Shown: positions 1-6,303 of the stretch, piece after piece
How positions within the stretch are numbered: position 1 is the first letter of the stretch
Layout: each line of letters opens with the position of its first letter
Virus record (IMG/VR): IMGVR_UViG_3300025154_000335
Coordinates: 1-27,492 of that record
DNA length: 27,492 nucleotides
Source of the DNA: a virus
Reading direction: 5' to 3' (one strand)
The notes under the pieces: model-generated
What the model was told of the DNA's origin: nothing
Databases searched by the model: none
The model's input: only the letters and a program-made list of their open reading frames with translations
Translations under genes and position numbers: made by a program

Positions 1-72
1 CTTAGATTTACCTCATGTGCAGGCTGGGAAGTGGCGGGAGCGGCAAGCAATGTGGAAAAGAGGGGAGATTAA
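1..72 (+). CDS. C-terminal end of an upstream gene (partial)
   Basis: The first frame is open from base 1 and stops at a TAA at 70-72. It encodes 23 residues ending in NVEKRGD. The stop lies two bases before the TTG start of the next gene, and the SD of that gene (AGGGGAG, 61-67) would lie inside this reading frame. Such tight packing is the rule in this window, so a real gene end is likely. Too little remains to say what the protein is. Its place before a lipoprotein gene would suit a lysis gene, but that is inference only. Confidence 0.4.
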   Translation, partial: LRFTSCAGWEVAGAASNVEKRGD

Positions 73-74
73 CA

Positions 75-332
75 TTGCGTAGGGCGCTCATTTCATTGGC
101 CCTTTTTCTCCCCGGCTGCGTTGGCCTCGGCGCCCGTGAATCCTCCGTAATGGCCCCTAACGGCCAAATTTACCGCATCCGGTGTCAGAGCGACGGCGTG
201 GTGGACTACAGGGACACGGCGGTGCAGATCAAGGTGGACAATCGGGGGCCGCTTGGCACAGTGTGGGCTGTCGGCGTGGCGAGTCTTGGGAAGGTTTACG
301 ACAAGGTAAAGGGCGAGGAGGTGGCAAAATGA
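75..332 (+). CDS. Small predicted lipoprotein, possibly lysis-related
   Basis: An 85-residue protein if translation starts at TTG 75, which has a good SD (AGGGGAG, 61-67) seven bases upstream. An ATG at 15 in the same frame has no comparable site. The N-terminus reads as two Arg, a hydrophobic run and LPGC, which looks like a lipoprotein signal peptide with a lipobox and lipidated Cys near residue 14. The mature part is polar with no recognised domain. A lipoprotein at the end of a late phage operon could be an outer-membrane spanin subunit, which would imply a diderm host. That role is inferred from size, lipobox and position. The stop overlaps the next start (ATGA). Confidence 0.6.
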   Translation: MRRALISLALFLPGCVGLGARESSVMAPNGQIYRIRCQSDGVVDYRDTAVQIKVDNRGPLGTVWAVGVASLGKVYDKVKGEEVAK

Positions 333-490
333 GCCGCTACTGTTCCTACATCATGGGGCAATGCCCCACAAACACCGTGCAAGAGTGCGCCAAACGTAAC
401 CCTGTGGAGTGCCGGAACTGTCGGCAGAAGAATGAGGCCGCGCAAAGGGAGGTGGCGAGTGATATTGACATGCGCCAAGTTATGTCTTGA
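329..490 (+). CDS. Small Cys-rich hypothetical protein
   Basis: This 53-residue protein starts at ATG 329 in a 4-bp overlap with the lipoprotein gene. Five Cys (residues 5, 12, 20, 28 and 31), including a CRNC pair, suggest metal binding or disulfides. The C-terminus is charged. It overlaps the first 32 bases of the lipase gene in another frame. No family recognised. The start is supported by the overlap and the purine-rich GGCGAGGAGGTGG just upstream. Confidence 0.55.
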   Translation: MSRYCSYIMGQCPTNTVQECAKRNPVECRNCRQKNEAAQREVASDIDMRQVMS

Positions 491-1034
491 CAGTTACGAC
501 GACTCCGCACAGGGCTTTGTCACAGTTGGCGATCTTAGGTACGGAGTGTTCCCCACTGAGCATGGAACCATTGTTGCCATACGCGGTACGGCAAATCTTG
601 ATAACTGGCTGACTGACGCCCACGCTTTCCCGGCGAGGTCATGCGGTGGGTATTTGGCCCACAAAGGGTTTATCCGCGCATTCCGAGAACTTTGCACCGG
701 TGGTATGCCAACCATCAGAGGCGGCAACGTGATAGCTACCGGCCACAGCCTTGGAGGCGCGGTGGCAACCCTGTTGGCAGAGCACACCGGTTGCAAACTT
801 GTCACGTTTGGAAGCCCTAGAGTATATTGGCGGTTTGGCAGTACACCTGTATTAGACCATGTCAGGATAGTTCGCGACGACGACCCCGTGCCAATGGTGC
901 CGAAGTTTTTGTATAGGCACCATTGTAAACCTGTATCTATACACGACAACGACTGCCACCTGTTACAAGTGAGCGACCATTTTATGTCTGCCTATGTCAA
1001 GGCCGTGGCAAACAAAACGCTTGTAGATACATGA
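459..1034 (+). CDS. Class 3 lipase-like alpha/beta hydrolase
   Basis: A 191-residue alpha/beta hydrolase resembling lipase class 3 (Lipase_3). The nucleophile motif GHSLGG places Ser97. It is followed by the family-typical GSPRV block (118-122), an acidic patch before PVP (Asp140-142) that should hold the catalytic Asp, and a DH..SAY block giving His174. All three triad members are therefore present. GTG 459 is chosen because AAAGGGAGGT lies just upstream and the N-terminus AKLCLDSYDD fits the family; ATG 432 is an unsupported alternative. There is no signal peptide, so the enzyme would act in the cytoplasm or be released at lysis. It follows a lipoprotein and precedes an HNH gene. A membrane or polymer ester substrate is possible but not shown. 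Confidence 0.85.
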   Translation: MILTCAKLCLDSYDDSAQGFVTVGDLRYGVFPTEHGTIVAIRGTANLDNWLTDAHAFPARSCGGYLAHKGFIRAFRELCTGGMPTIRGGNVIATGHSLGGAVATLLAEHTGCKLVTFGSPRVYWRFGSTPVLDHVRIVRDDDPVPMVPKFLYRHHCKPVSIHDNDCHLLQVSDHFMSAYVKAVANKTLVDT

Positions 1035-1082
1035 CAAAAGTGGTAAGGTGTGGCTCATGCAATTCAAAAGGGGGCTGCACAA

Positions 1083-1730
1083 ATGGACAACACAGTTTTG
1101 ACAGGTTATTGCCAGTGCGGATGCGGGCAACAAACAGGGGTGTGCACTCAGTCGTCTACAAAAGGCGGATTTAAGAGAGGCGACCACAGACGGTTTATCT
1201 CGGGGCACAATAACGGCAAAAAAGAAAAAGCCCTTGGATGGAAGGGCGGCAGGAATAAAACATCGCATGGCTACATTTGTTTGTTCATGCCTGACCACCC
1301 CCGCGCTCTTAAGTCGGGTTACGTTTATGAGCATATAGTTGTTGCGGAAAAGATTGTGGGCAGGGGGATAACACACAAAGAAGTCATACACCACATAAAC
1401 GGTGTCAAGTCAGACAACCGTGTTGAAAATCTTGTGGTATGCCAGGATCAAAAAGAGCATTTTCTGATTCACCAGCGCCAACGTGCATTAGCCGAGTGCG
1501 GGGACCCTTATTTAAGGCAGTGCACGTACTGCAAAGCATGGGATAAGCCGGAAAACTTGAATAGATTGGGCGGGTCCCCTTATCACAAGGAGTGCGCACG
1601 CATAGAAAGCAAAAGGCGTTACGACGCCGGTCTTGCTGTCCGCGACCCTCAAAAGGTGCAAGCTGCGCGAATCAAGCATTACGCGGCCAACAAGGATATG
1701 ATTTTGGCCAGAAAGCGCAAAAAAGCATAA
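1083..1730 (+). CDS. HNH homing-type endonuclease
   Basis: A 215-residue protein with an N-terminal Cys cluster (CQCGCG) and a GGFKRGDHRRFISGHN block, both typical of free-standing phage HNH endonucleases. A central HNH core follows, with HHING and N-x-x-N (roughly residues 105-125), then a second Cys cluster (QCTYCKAW) and a basic tail. ATG 1083 is preferred because AAAAGGGGG lies about ten bases upstream; a GTG at 1050 would add 11 residues. It sits alone between the lipase and a double terminator, a common insertion place for a homing gene. The target site is unknown. Confidence 0.85.
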   Translation: MDNTVLTGYCQCGCGQQTGVCTQSSTKGGFKRGDHRRFISGHNNGKKEKALGWKGGRNKTSHGYICLFMPDHPRALKSGYVYEHIVVAEKIVGRGITHKEVIHHINGVKSDNRVENLVVCQDQKEHFLIHQRQRALAECGDPYLRQCTYCKAWDKPENLNRLGGSPYHKECARIESKRRYDAGLAVRDPQKVQAARIKHYAANKDMILARKRKKA

Positions 1731-1750
1731 CCCCTCTAGCCACTTGGCAC

Positions 1751-1784
1751 CCCCGGCGCGTTCCTCCCGTGCCGGGGCTTTTTT
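1751..1784 (+). terminator. Rho-independent terminator
   Basis: CCCCGGC (1751-1757) pairs with GCCGGGG (1771-1777), followed by C and a six-T run. It lies 21 bases after the HNH stop and is the first of two terminators closing the left-hand operon. Confidence 0.85.
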
Positions 1785-1792
1785 CTCTCTCA

Positions 1793-1823
1793 AGCCCGCT
1801 GTTTACTCAGTGGGCTTTTTTAT
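1793..1823 (+). terminator. Second rho-independent terminator
   Basis: AGCCCGCT pairs with AGTGGGCT (one G-T pair) across an 8-base loop, followed by TTTTTTATTTT. Two consecutive terminators suggest strong insulation of the late-type operon from the next promoter. Confidence 0.8.
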
Positions 1824-1846
1824 TTTCACTCTCTGTAATTTTCCCG

Positions 1847-1875
1847 TTGACATGACTTTTAGCACCTGCTATCTT
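1847..1875 (+). promoter_or_regulatory. Promoter for the early-type operon
   Basis: TTGACA (1847-1852), a 17-base spacer, and TATCTT (1870-1875). It lies just after the two terminators and about 35 bases before the HTH gene. The -35 is a perfect sigma70/A box and the -10 is moderate. Confidence 0.75.
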
Positions 1876-1909
1876 TCACCTACGTTTGACAGAAAGGGAG
1901 GTGACATAA

Positions 1910-2095
1910 GTGGTTTTAGCGAATCTCAAGAGTATCCGAGAGCAACGTGGCATGACACAAAAGCAACTGGCGGATGCGCTGCTCTACCATGAGCGCACCA
2001 TCATCCGTTGGGAGGGTGGGGAGCCGACAACCGCCAACAATGCCAAAAGGGTAGCAGTGACATTGCGGGTCAAGGTTAAAGACTTGGTATCATAA
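1910..2095 (+). CDS. Small Cro/XRE-type helix-turn-helix regulator
   Basis: A 61-residue protein that is essentially one XRE/Cro HTH domain: the REQRGMTQKQLADAL and RTIIRWEGG segments form the turn and recognition helix. GTG 1910 is preceded by AAAGGGAGGTGA. It is the first gene after the promoter at 1847, so it may control this promoter and the operon that follows. No operator repeat was identified there. It may be a Cro- or repressor-like switch protein, but no divergent repressor gene is visible. Confidence 0.85.
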   Translation: MVLANLKSIREQRGMTQKQLADALLYHERTIIRWEGGEPTTANNAKRVAVTLRVKVKDLVS

Positions 2096-2115
2096 TAAAA
2101 TCCAAGGAGGGATAA

Positions 2116-2862
2116 GTGAAAACGTACACAGTGCAGGAAATAAAAGAAATTCTTGATGTGCATGATAAGTGGTTGCATGACGAAGATGGCGGCGAGCGCG
2201 CAGACCTTCGGGGCGCAGACCTTCGGGGCGCAGACCTTCGGTGCGCATACCTTCGGGGCGCATACTTTCAGCGCGCATACCTTCAGGGCGCAGACCTTCG
2301 GGGCGCAGACCTTCGGGGCGCAGACCTTCGGTGCGCATACCTTCGGTGCGCAGACCTTCAGGGCGCAGACCTTCGGGGCGCAGACCTTCGGGGCGCAGAC
2401 CTTCGGGGCGCATACCTTCGGTGCGCAGACCTTCAGGGCGCAGACCTTCGGGGCGCAGACCTTCGGGGCGCAGACCTTCGGGGCGCATACCTTCAGGGCG
2501 CATACTTTCAGCGCGCATACCTTCAGGGCGCAGACCTTCGGGGCGCATACCTTCGGTGCGCATACCTTCGGGGCGCAGACCTTCGGGGCGCAGACCTTCG
2601 GGGCGCAGACCTTCAGGGCGCAAAATACGCTGACGAAGAAATGTTGGTGAAATACTTTTGCATTGGTCCCATGGGAAGTCGTTCCGATTACCTGCAAGTG
2701 TTCATTACCGACAAGCGCGTTGAACTGAAAACCGGTTGTTTCTGTGGTAGTTTGGAACAGTTCACCGAACAGGCGAGTGAACACATCATTGCAGAGCACC
2801 GCCAGAGCTATCTTGCGGCTGTGGAGTTCATCAAGACCATGGTGGCACCCAAGGCGGCATAA
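2116..2862 (+). CDS. Pentapeptide-repeat protein
   Basis: A 248-residue protein with three parts. Residues 1-28 form a charged helical lead (MKTYTVQEIKEIL start). Residues 29-168 are 28 uninterrupted pentapeptides of form A(D/Y)(L/F)(R/Q)(G/C/R), which in this superfamily fold into a right-handed square beta-helix. Residues 169-248 form a globular tail with Cys and aromatic residues. GTG 2116 has AAGGAGG at 2104-2110. Some members of the superfamily mimic DNA and bind gyrase; nothing here proves that role. It lies directly after the HTH gene, probably in the same transcript. Confidence 0.85.
   Translation: MKTYTVQEIKEILDVHDKWLHDEDGGERADLRGADLRGADLRCAYLRGAYFQRAYLQGADLRGADLRGADLRCAYLRCADLQGADLRGADLRGADLRGAYLRCADLQGADLRGADLRGADLRGAYLQGAYFQRAYLQGADLRGAYLRCAYLRGADLRGADLRGADLQGAKYADEEMLVKYFCIGPMGSRSDYLQVFITDKRVELKTGCFCGSLEQFTEQASEHIIAEHRQSYLAAVEFIKTMVAPKAA
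2200..2619 (+). repeat. 15-bp tandem repeat array coding the pentapeptides
   Basis: Twenty-eight head-to-tail 15-bp units, mostly GCAGACCTTCGGGGC with variants (CATACC, TTCAGG, TTCGGTGC). Units are nearly identical at the DNA level, and a longer block containing ATACTTTCAGCGCGC occurs twice (about 2271 and 2511). This implies expansion by slippage or unequal recombination. Confidence 0.95.
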
Positions 2863-2883
2863 TTCAATGACTTGGAGGGCAAC

Positions 2884-2985
2884 ATGAGCAACAAAATGCG
2901 CAAGTACCGCAGCACCGGGTTCATGGCATGGGCGACCATTCTTTTCATCATGGCGATTGCTGTCGCATACGGGGGGCTGAAATGA
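2884..2985 (+). CDS. Single-pass membrane microprotein
   Basis: Thirty-three residues: a basic N-terminus (KMRKYR) and one hydrophobic helix at about 13-29. ATG 2884 follows TTGGAGGGC at a good distance, and the stop overlaps the next ATG in ATGA, supporting translation. Predicted inner-membrane peptide with the N-terminus inside. Function unknown. Confidence 0.6.
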   Translation: MSNKMRKYRSTGFMAWATILFIMAIAVAYGGLK

Positions 2986-3149
2986 CCATCCGCGCCACGC
3001 TAGACGCCATAGTTGAGGAAAACTACCGCCGCATCACCGCCGAGAACGAGCGCCTACGCGCCGAGATTGCCAATTTGCACAACATCACACTTTCACAGGC
3101 GCAGGTTGACGCCGCGCTATCACAGATGGGACAAGGGGGGAGGGTATGA
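2982..3149 (+). CDS. Small coiled-coil hypothetical protein
   Basis: A 55-residue protein starting at ATG 2982 in an ATGA overlap. The ENYRRITAENERLRAEIANL stretch has leucine/isoleucine heptads, so a short coiled coil is likely. It overlaps the next gene by four bases. No family recognised. Confidence 0.6.
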   Translation: MTIRATLDAIVEENYRRITAENERLRAEIANLHNITLSQAQVDAALSQMGQGGRV

Positions 3150-3598
3150 CGGAGTTGGAGAGGACAAAGAAGGCACTGGATGTAGCGGTAGATTCGCTAA
3201 CGGTTTGCACACGGCATATGCCGGAAAACTACAGCAAAGCCGCGCAACGCGATCTTGACCGCATCAACGCCATCCTGCACCCCGAACCGCAGTACGAGGA
3301 GGTGAAGGAAAAACGCTACATCGTCATTGACGCCCAAGGGACGGAGCGTTGGTACGGTGCAGGGTCTTCCCCCGGCATTGCCGAAGGTGAGCACATCGTT
3401 TGTCTTGTAGGCACCTACCGCCGCGCCATTCCGCAGCCGGTGGATAAGAGCGTGACGGTGGAGTGCGGCTGGCATGAGACGAAAGGCCCCGGCAGTTGCA
3501 GCATTATCTACCCGTATGACCCGACAGCGGCTTTAAATTTGAAACAGTTTCTGGACAAGCGCGGCACTCTCACCTTCACATGGACCGACCCGCAATGA
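3146..3598 (+). CDS. Hypothetical phage protein
   Basis: A 150-residue protein starting at ATG 3146 with ACAAGGGGGGAGGG just upstream and a 4-bp overlap with the previous gene. The first 45 residues are helical and charged; the rest is mixed beta with a GWHETKGPGSCSI loop. No recognised domain. Its position among early-type genes suggests an accessory role only. Confidence 0.65.
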   Translation: MTELERTKKALDVAVDSLTVCTRHMPENYSKAAQRDLDRINAILHPEPQYEEVKEKRYIVIDAQGTERWYGAGSSPGIAEGEHIVCLVGTYRRAIPQPVDKSVTVECGWHETKGPGSCSIIYPYDPTAALNLKQFLDKRGTLTFTWTDPQ

Positions 3599-3876
3599 GC
3601 GCCCACATATCCCGCGCAATGCTAGTGATCCGCCATGCTTGGCAGATGTACCGCAACCTCACCCTCCCGCGCAATGTTGCCAAAGGTGACTGGGGGGACC
3701 AAACTCCGCATGAACTATTGCGGTTGCTCATGATCGAGTACGAAGAACTCTTTGTGGCGCTGTGGGAGCTAAAAAGCGGCAAAGGAACAGCCCAAAGAGT
3801 GGCAGAAGAGGCCGCAGACCTCAGTGCATTTGCCGCCATGCTAGCCGACAACGCAAGGAGGGCCGATAATGCCTGA
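3595..3876 (+). CDS. MazG-like nucleotide pyrophosphohydrolase-type protein
   Basis: A 93-residue, all-helical protein starting at ATG 3595 in an ATGA overlap. It carries an acidic helix (IEYEEL, Glu48/Glu51) and a second motif EEAAD (Glu71, Glu72, Asp75), the ExxE...ExxD pattern that binds Mg in MazG-type NTP pyrophosphatases. Phages use such enzymes to clean or adjust nucleotide pools or to alter ppGpp. The protein is about one MazG half in length. Similarity is by motif only, so the activity is a moderate-confidence inference. Confidence 0.55.
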   Translation: MSAHISRAMLVIRHAWQMYRNLTLPRNVAKGDWGDQTPHELLRLLMIEYEELFVALWELKSGKGTAQRVAEEAADLSAFAAMLADNARRADNA

Positions 3877-4102
3877 GAAAATGACCGTCACCGTGCGCGG
3901 CGTCCCGCTGGAGGTGGAGTTCGAAGGGACACGCGCAGAGAAGGGACACAGAAACAGCTTTGGAGCGCCCGAAGAGCCAGATTACCCCGAAGAGGTGGAC
4001 ATTGTGGAGGTTTACTGCGAAGGGTGGGAAATCCTGTGCTTCATGGACGATAGCACCATATCCGAGATACGCCGGTTGATACTGGCACAAAAGGGGGAGT
4101 AA
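3869..4102 (+). CDS. Small acidic hypothetical protein
   Basis: Seventy-seven residues. ATG 3869 follows AAGGAGG (3855-3861), overlapping the MazG-like gene by eight bases. The start is beta-rich (TVTVRGVPLEVEFEG), followed by an acidic middle and a helical end. The stop abuts the ATG of the Gp157-like gene, so the pair is likely co-translated. Family not recognised. Confidence 0.65.
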   Translation: MPEKMTVTVRGVPLEVEFEGTRAEKGHRNSFGAPEEPDYPEEVDIVEVYCEGWEILCFMDDSTISEIRRLILAQKGE

Positions 4103-4585
4103 ATGAGCAAGGGACTGACGCTGTATGCAATGAGCAAAGAAATGATGGAGCTGATCGAAACCGACGAGGTAAGCGATGAGCTGCTGTCTGCGGCAATCGG
4201 CGACATCGAAAAGAAGGGCGAGAACGTCTGCCACTTCATCAAAAATATGGAGAGCACGGTTGACGTGTTCAAGGCCGAAGAGAAGCGCATCGCAGCGCGG
4301 CGGAAAGCCTTTGAGAACACCATCACCCGCGTCAAGCAGTACGCCAAGGAATGCATGGATCTGATGGGCGCGGAGAAGATTACCGCCGGCACGTTCACGC
4401 TCGGCATCCAGAACAACCCGCCGTCTCTTGAAATCACCGACGAAGCGGCAATCCCGAACGCTTACAAGATCGTCATTCCGGCTACCACCACGCCCGACAA
4501 AGACCGCATCAAGGCTGACCTCAAGGCCGGGATTGAAATCCCCGGCGCGGTGCTCACTGTTGGCCGCTCACTGAGGATACGTTGA
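4103..4585 (+). CDS. Siphovirus Gp157-like protein
   Basis: A 160-residue protein with the Gp157 layout: an N-terminal helical region with ELIETDEVSDE, a central long coiled coil (FKAEEKRIAARRKAFENTI), then a beta-rich tail with TFTLGIQNNPPS and a C-terminal PGAVLTVGRSLRIR. The Gp157 family was linked to phage resistance in Streptococcus and is often beside recombination genes, as here, with the ERF gene 1.7 kb downstream. ATG 4103 follows AAGGGGGAG. A role in recombination or replication is inferred from neighbours. Confidence 0.8.
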   Translation: MSKGLTLYAMSKEMMELIETDEVSDELLSAAIGDIEKKGENVCHFIKNMESTVDVFKAEEKRIAARRKAFENTITRVKQYAKECMDLMGAEKITAGTFTLGIQNNPPSLEITDEAAIPNAYKIVIPATTTPDKDRIKADLKAGIEIPGAVLTVGRSLRIR

Positions 4586-4719
4586 TGGATGAAATCTACA
4601 GCGGCATCATCACCGGCCACGAGCCTTACCTTCGCCATTGGGCGCGGATGAGGGCTATCGGGCCAGCAAGGGCGAGGGGGTTTAAGGCTATGTCGCTCGC
4701 GGGGTGGAGGAACCTATGA
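4585..4719 (+). CDS. Small basic hypothetical protein
   Basis: A 44-residue protein rich in Arg (RARGFK, WRNL end), starting at ATG 4585, which shares one base with the previous stop. It ends in a 4-bp overlap with the next gene. The tight coupling at both ends supports it. No family recognised. Confidence 0.5.
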   Translation: MDEIYSGIITGHEPYLRHWARMRAIGPARARGFKAMSLAGWRNL

Positions 4720-5003
4720 GCGATTACAAAAAAGTTGAAACAACTGGCGCGGTGTGGGATGCGATCATGGCGGCGCACCGCAGCCAGCTTACCGTGTTTA
4801 GCAGCTTCAGCGATCCGAGCGGGACCATGTTCGGCGGTGGGGGGCAGCGTGGCCGCATGGAAACCGCCTACGGATTCAACGATGCAGATTACCCGCTGAT
4901 TGAGGCCAAAACCACATGGGATATTGACCGTATGAAGCCCTACGAGCGGGTGGACGAGCAGCACCAATACTGGCTGTGTCTGCCTCAGAAGGATGAGGAC
5001 TAA
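4716..5003 (+). CDS. Hypothetical phage protein
   Basis: Ninety-five residues from ATG 4716, with GGTGGAGGA upstream. It contains a glycine loop (MFGGGGQRGR) and ends in an acidic tail. No domain recognised. An in-frame GTG at 4704 is less likely because the SD would then lie within the coding part. Confidence 0.6.
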   Translation: MSDYKKVETTGAVWDAIMAAHRSQLTVFSSFSDPSGTMFGGGGQRGRMETAYGFNDADYPLIEAKTTWDIDRMKPYERVDEQHQYWLCLPQKDED

Positions 5004-5004
5004 C

Positions 5005-5020
5005 CCGCCCTTGAGGGCGG
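5005..5020 (+). other. GC-rich hairpin between genes
   Basis: CCGCCC and GGGCGG form a six-pair stem with a TTGA loop directly after the stop of the gene ending at 5003. No T run follows, so it is not a normal terminator. It may stabilise the mRNA end or cause pausing. Confidence 0.5.
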
Positions 5021-5036
5021 CATAAGGGGGAAGGGG

Positions 5037-5195
5037 ATGGAAATCGGTACAGGTATTTTCGCAGCAGCGGTTATTTGGGCTACCCTGCGCGTGGTTGATA
5101 TAGTGCTAGGTGCAAAGGCTGTGCGCCGAGTCATTGACATGGAAGACAGGGTGCAGGAGATAGAGCGGAAGTTAGAGAAAGGGGGGATTTACTAG
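5037..5195 (+). CDS. Membrane-anchored coiled-coil microprotein
   Basis: Fifty-two residues: one hydrophobic helix (about 4-25) followed by a charged amphipathic helix (MEDRVQEIERKLEK). ATG 5037 follows AAGGGGGAAGGGG. Predicted single-pass membrane protein with a cytoplasmic coiled coil. It is the last gene before a terminator. Function unknown. Confidence 0.6.
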   Translation: MEIGTGIFAAAVIWATLRVVDIVLGAKAVRRVIDMEDRVQEIERKLEKGGIY

Positions 5196-5257
5196 CACTT
5201 CCAGGCCGCTTTGACTGCCGGTGGATGAACGGCCAGGCATAGGCATAGGATAAAAAG

Positions 5258-5287
5258 AGAGGTGCCAGTATCGGGCCTCTTTTTTTG
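5258..5287 (+). terminator. Rho-independent terminator
   Basis: AGAGG pairs with CCTCT with partial inner pairing (TGCC against GGG), followed by a run of T to 5286. Bases 5196-5257 just before it hold no gene that I can see. Confidence 0.7.
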
Positions 5288-5314
5288 TGGCATAAAATAA
5301 TTTCCACTTTCCTG

Positions 5315-5342
5315 TTGACTATGACTATGACTATGATATAAA
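5315..5342 (+). promoter_or_regulatory. Promoter with TGACTA direct repeats in the spacer
   Basis: TTGACT (5315-5320), a 16-base spacer and TATAAA (5337-5342). The -35 and spacer hold three copies of TGACTA in a row (5316-5333), which could bind a regulator. The next gene starts at 5371 with GAGGGAG as SD. Confidence 0.7.
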
Positions 5343-5370
5343 TACACCATCACTTATAGAGGGAGTCATT

Positions 5371-5622
5371 ATGTGCCACGCCGAGCCGTACCACCTGTAC
5401 AAAGACAGCATCATGACTTTGGTTAAAAAGTCTGTCCCGCAGGTTGACATGGCATGGCTTGGCAAACATGATAGCCGTATTTCCCTTTACTGGAACTGTG
5501 GCGAACCTTCCGAAACGGCAGCGGCCACTATTTCCGCTTTTGCTAAGGCTGATTTCAATCAGACTTATGTTGGCAAGGAGAAAAGCCCTTTGCAGCTTGC
5601 TACAAGGGTAGTCAAATTCTAG
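5371..5622 (+). CDS. Hypothetical protein
   Basis: Eighty-three residues, first gene after the promoter at 5315, with AGAGGGAG upstream of ATG 5371. It contains scattered His and Cys (MCHAEPYH, YWNCGE) but no clear metal site. No family recognised. Confidence 0.65.
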   Translation: MCHAEPYHLYKDSIMTLVKKSVPQVDMAWLGKHDSRISLYWNCGEPSETAAATISAFAKADFNQTYVGKEKSPLQLATRVVKF

Positions 5623-5631
5623 GGGGATTAC

Positions 5632-5970
5632 ATGAAACCACCATGCCACAACTGCAAACGATGGGAAGGCAAGTGCTGCGCTTCACAGAAAGTGTGGAAC
5701 AAATGTGACAGAAGCGGGACGTACTCCCAGTTCCAACCCAAAGAGTTGTTTACCCGTGGCGAAATGGACACATGGGACGGCATCTTAGAAGGTTGGGGTA
5801 AGTGCAATTTTTCTGTTATCGGTACGTATGGCGACAACCGCGACCCCCGTATAGTAATCAACCGCGCCGAGAACTCTATCAACTGCGAGTATGCCGCTAT
5901 TGACTGGCACACTGGCAAAGTAATAAAGTTTTTTGGCAACCCAAACATGGCAGTAGAATACATCGAATAG
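5632..5970 (+). CDS. Cys-rich N-terminal hypothetical protein
   Basis: A 112-residue protein starting at ATG 5632 after TAGGGGGA. The N-terminus holds CHNC (5, 8), CC (15, 16) and Cys25, a likely zinc or iron-sulfur site, followed by an alpha/beta domain. No family recognised. It is followed closely by a zinc-ribbon gene and may share its transcript from 5315. Confidence 0.65.
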   Translation: MKPPCHNCKRWEGKCCASQKVWNKCDRSGTYSQFQPKELFTRGEMDTWDGILEGWGKCNFSVIGTYGDNRDPRIVINRAENSINCEYAAIDWHTGKVIKFFGNPNMAVEYIE

Positions 5971-5980
5971 GAGGTGTAAT

Positions 5981-6163
5981 TTGTATCTTATCAACGGGGA
6001 ACATCACTCTAACCATCTGCCTGATCTTGGACCTAAAGACACATGGGAGTATTTGTGTCAAAGGCCCACATGCGGGTATCACTGGACTCCTAAAAACAGT
6101 GGAAAAACTCCTGTTGAATGCCCTGAGTGCAAGAGCCGCAAGTGGAAGGAGGGGAAGAAATGA
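5981..6163 (+). CDS. Zinc-ribbon protein
   Basis: A 60-residue protein with the ribbon pattern Cys26...Cys31 G-x-x-W and CPEC (47, 50). The start is TTG 5981, chosen because TAGGAGGTG lies immediately upstream at the right distance and there is no ATG nearby. It overlaps the next gene by four bases (ATGA). Likely a nucleic-acid or protein adaptor; specific role unknown. Confidence 0.7.
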   Translation: MYLINGEHHSNHLPDLGPKDTWEYLCQRPTCGYHWTPKNSGKTPVECPECKSRKWKEGKK

Positions 6164-6294
6164 GCATAGTGATACCAACGTGGGTACTGTGGGCAGTGGG
6201 CGGTACCATTGCAGGGGTGCTGATGCTGCTAGGGGTGGCATTCTTAGCGATATGCTGGGCAGGACGCAATATTGATTTTAGGATCAACTGGTAG
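6160..6294 (+). CDS. Single-pass membrane microprotein
   Basis: Forty-four residues with one long hydrophobic segment (about 7-33) and a short polar tail (RNIDFRINW). ATG 6160 is preceded by GGAAGGAGGGG and overlaps the previous stop. The function is not known. Confidence 0.6.
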   Translation: MSIVIPTWVLWAVGGTIAGVLMLLGVAFLAICWAGRNIDFRINW

Positions 6295-6303
6295 GGAGGG
6301 ATA

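Noticed and set aside
1020-1052. Promoter directly before the HNH gene at 1083
   Set aside because: TTGTAG with a 17-base spacer leads only to TAAGGT, too weak a -10 to support.
2200-2619. CRISPR-like regular repeats
   Set aside because: The units are contiguous 15-bp coding repeats with no unique spacers.
1984-2799. Long minus-strand frame with repeated KVCAP units
   Set aside because: It is the reverse complement of the 15-bp pentapeptide repeat, which is stop-free in several frames. It has no SD, and neighbouring genes are all on the plus strand.
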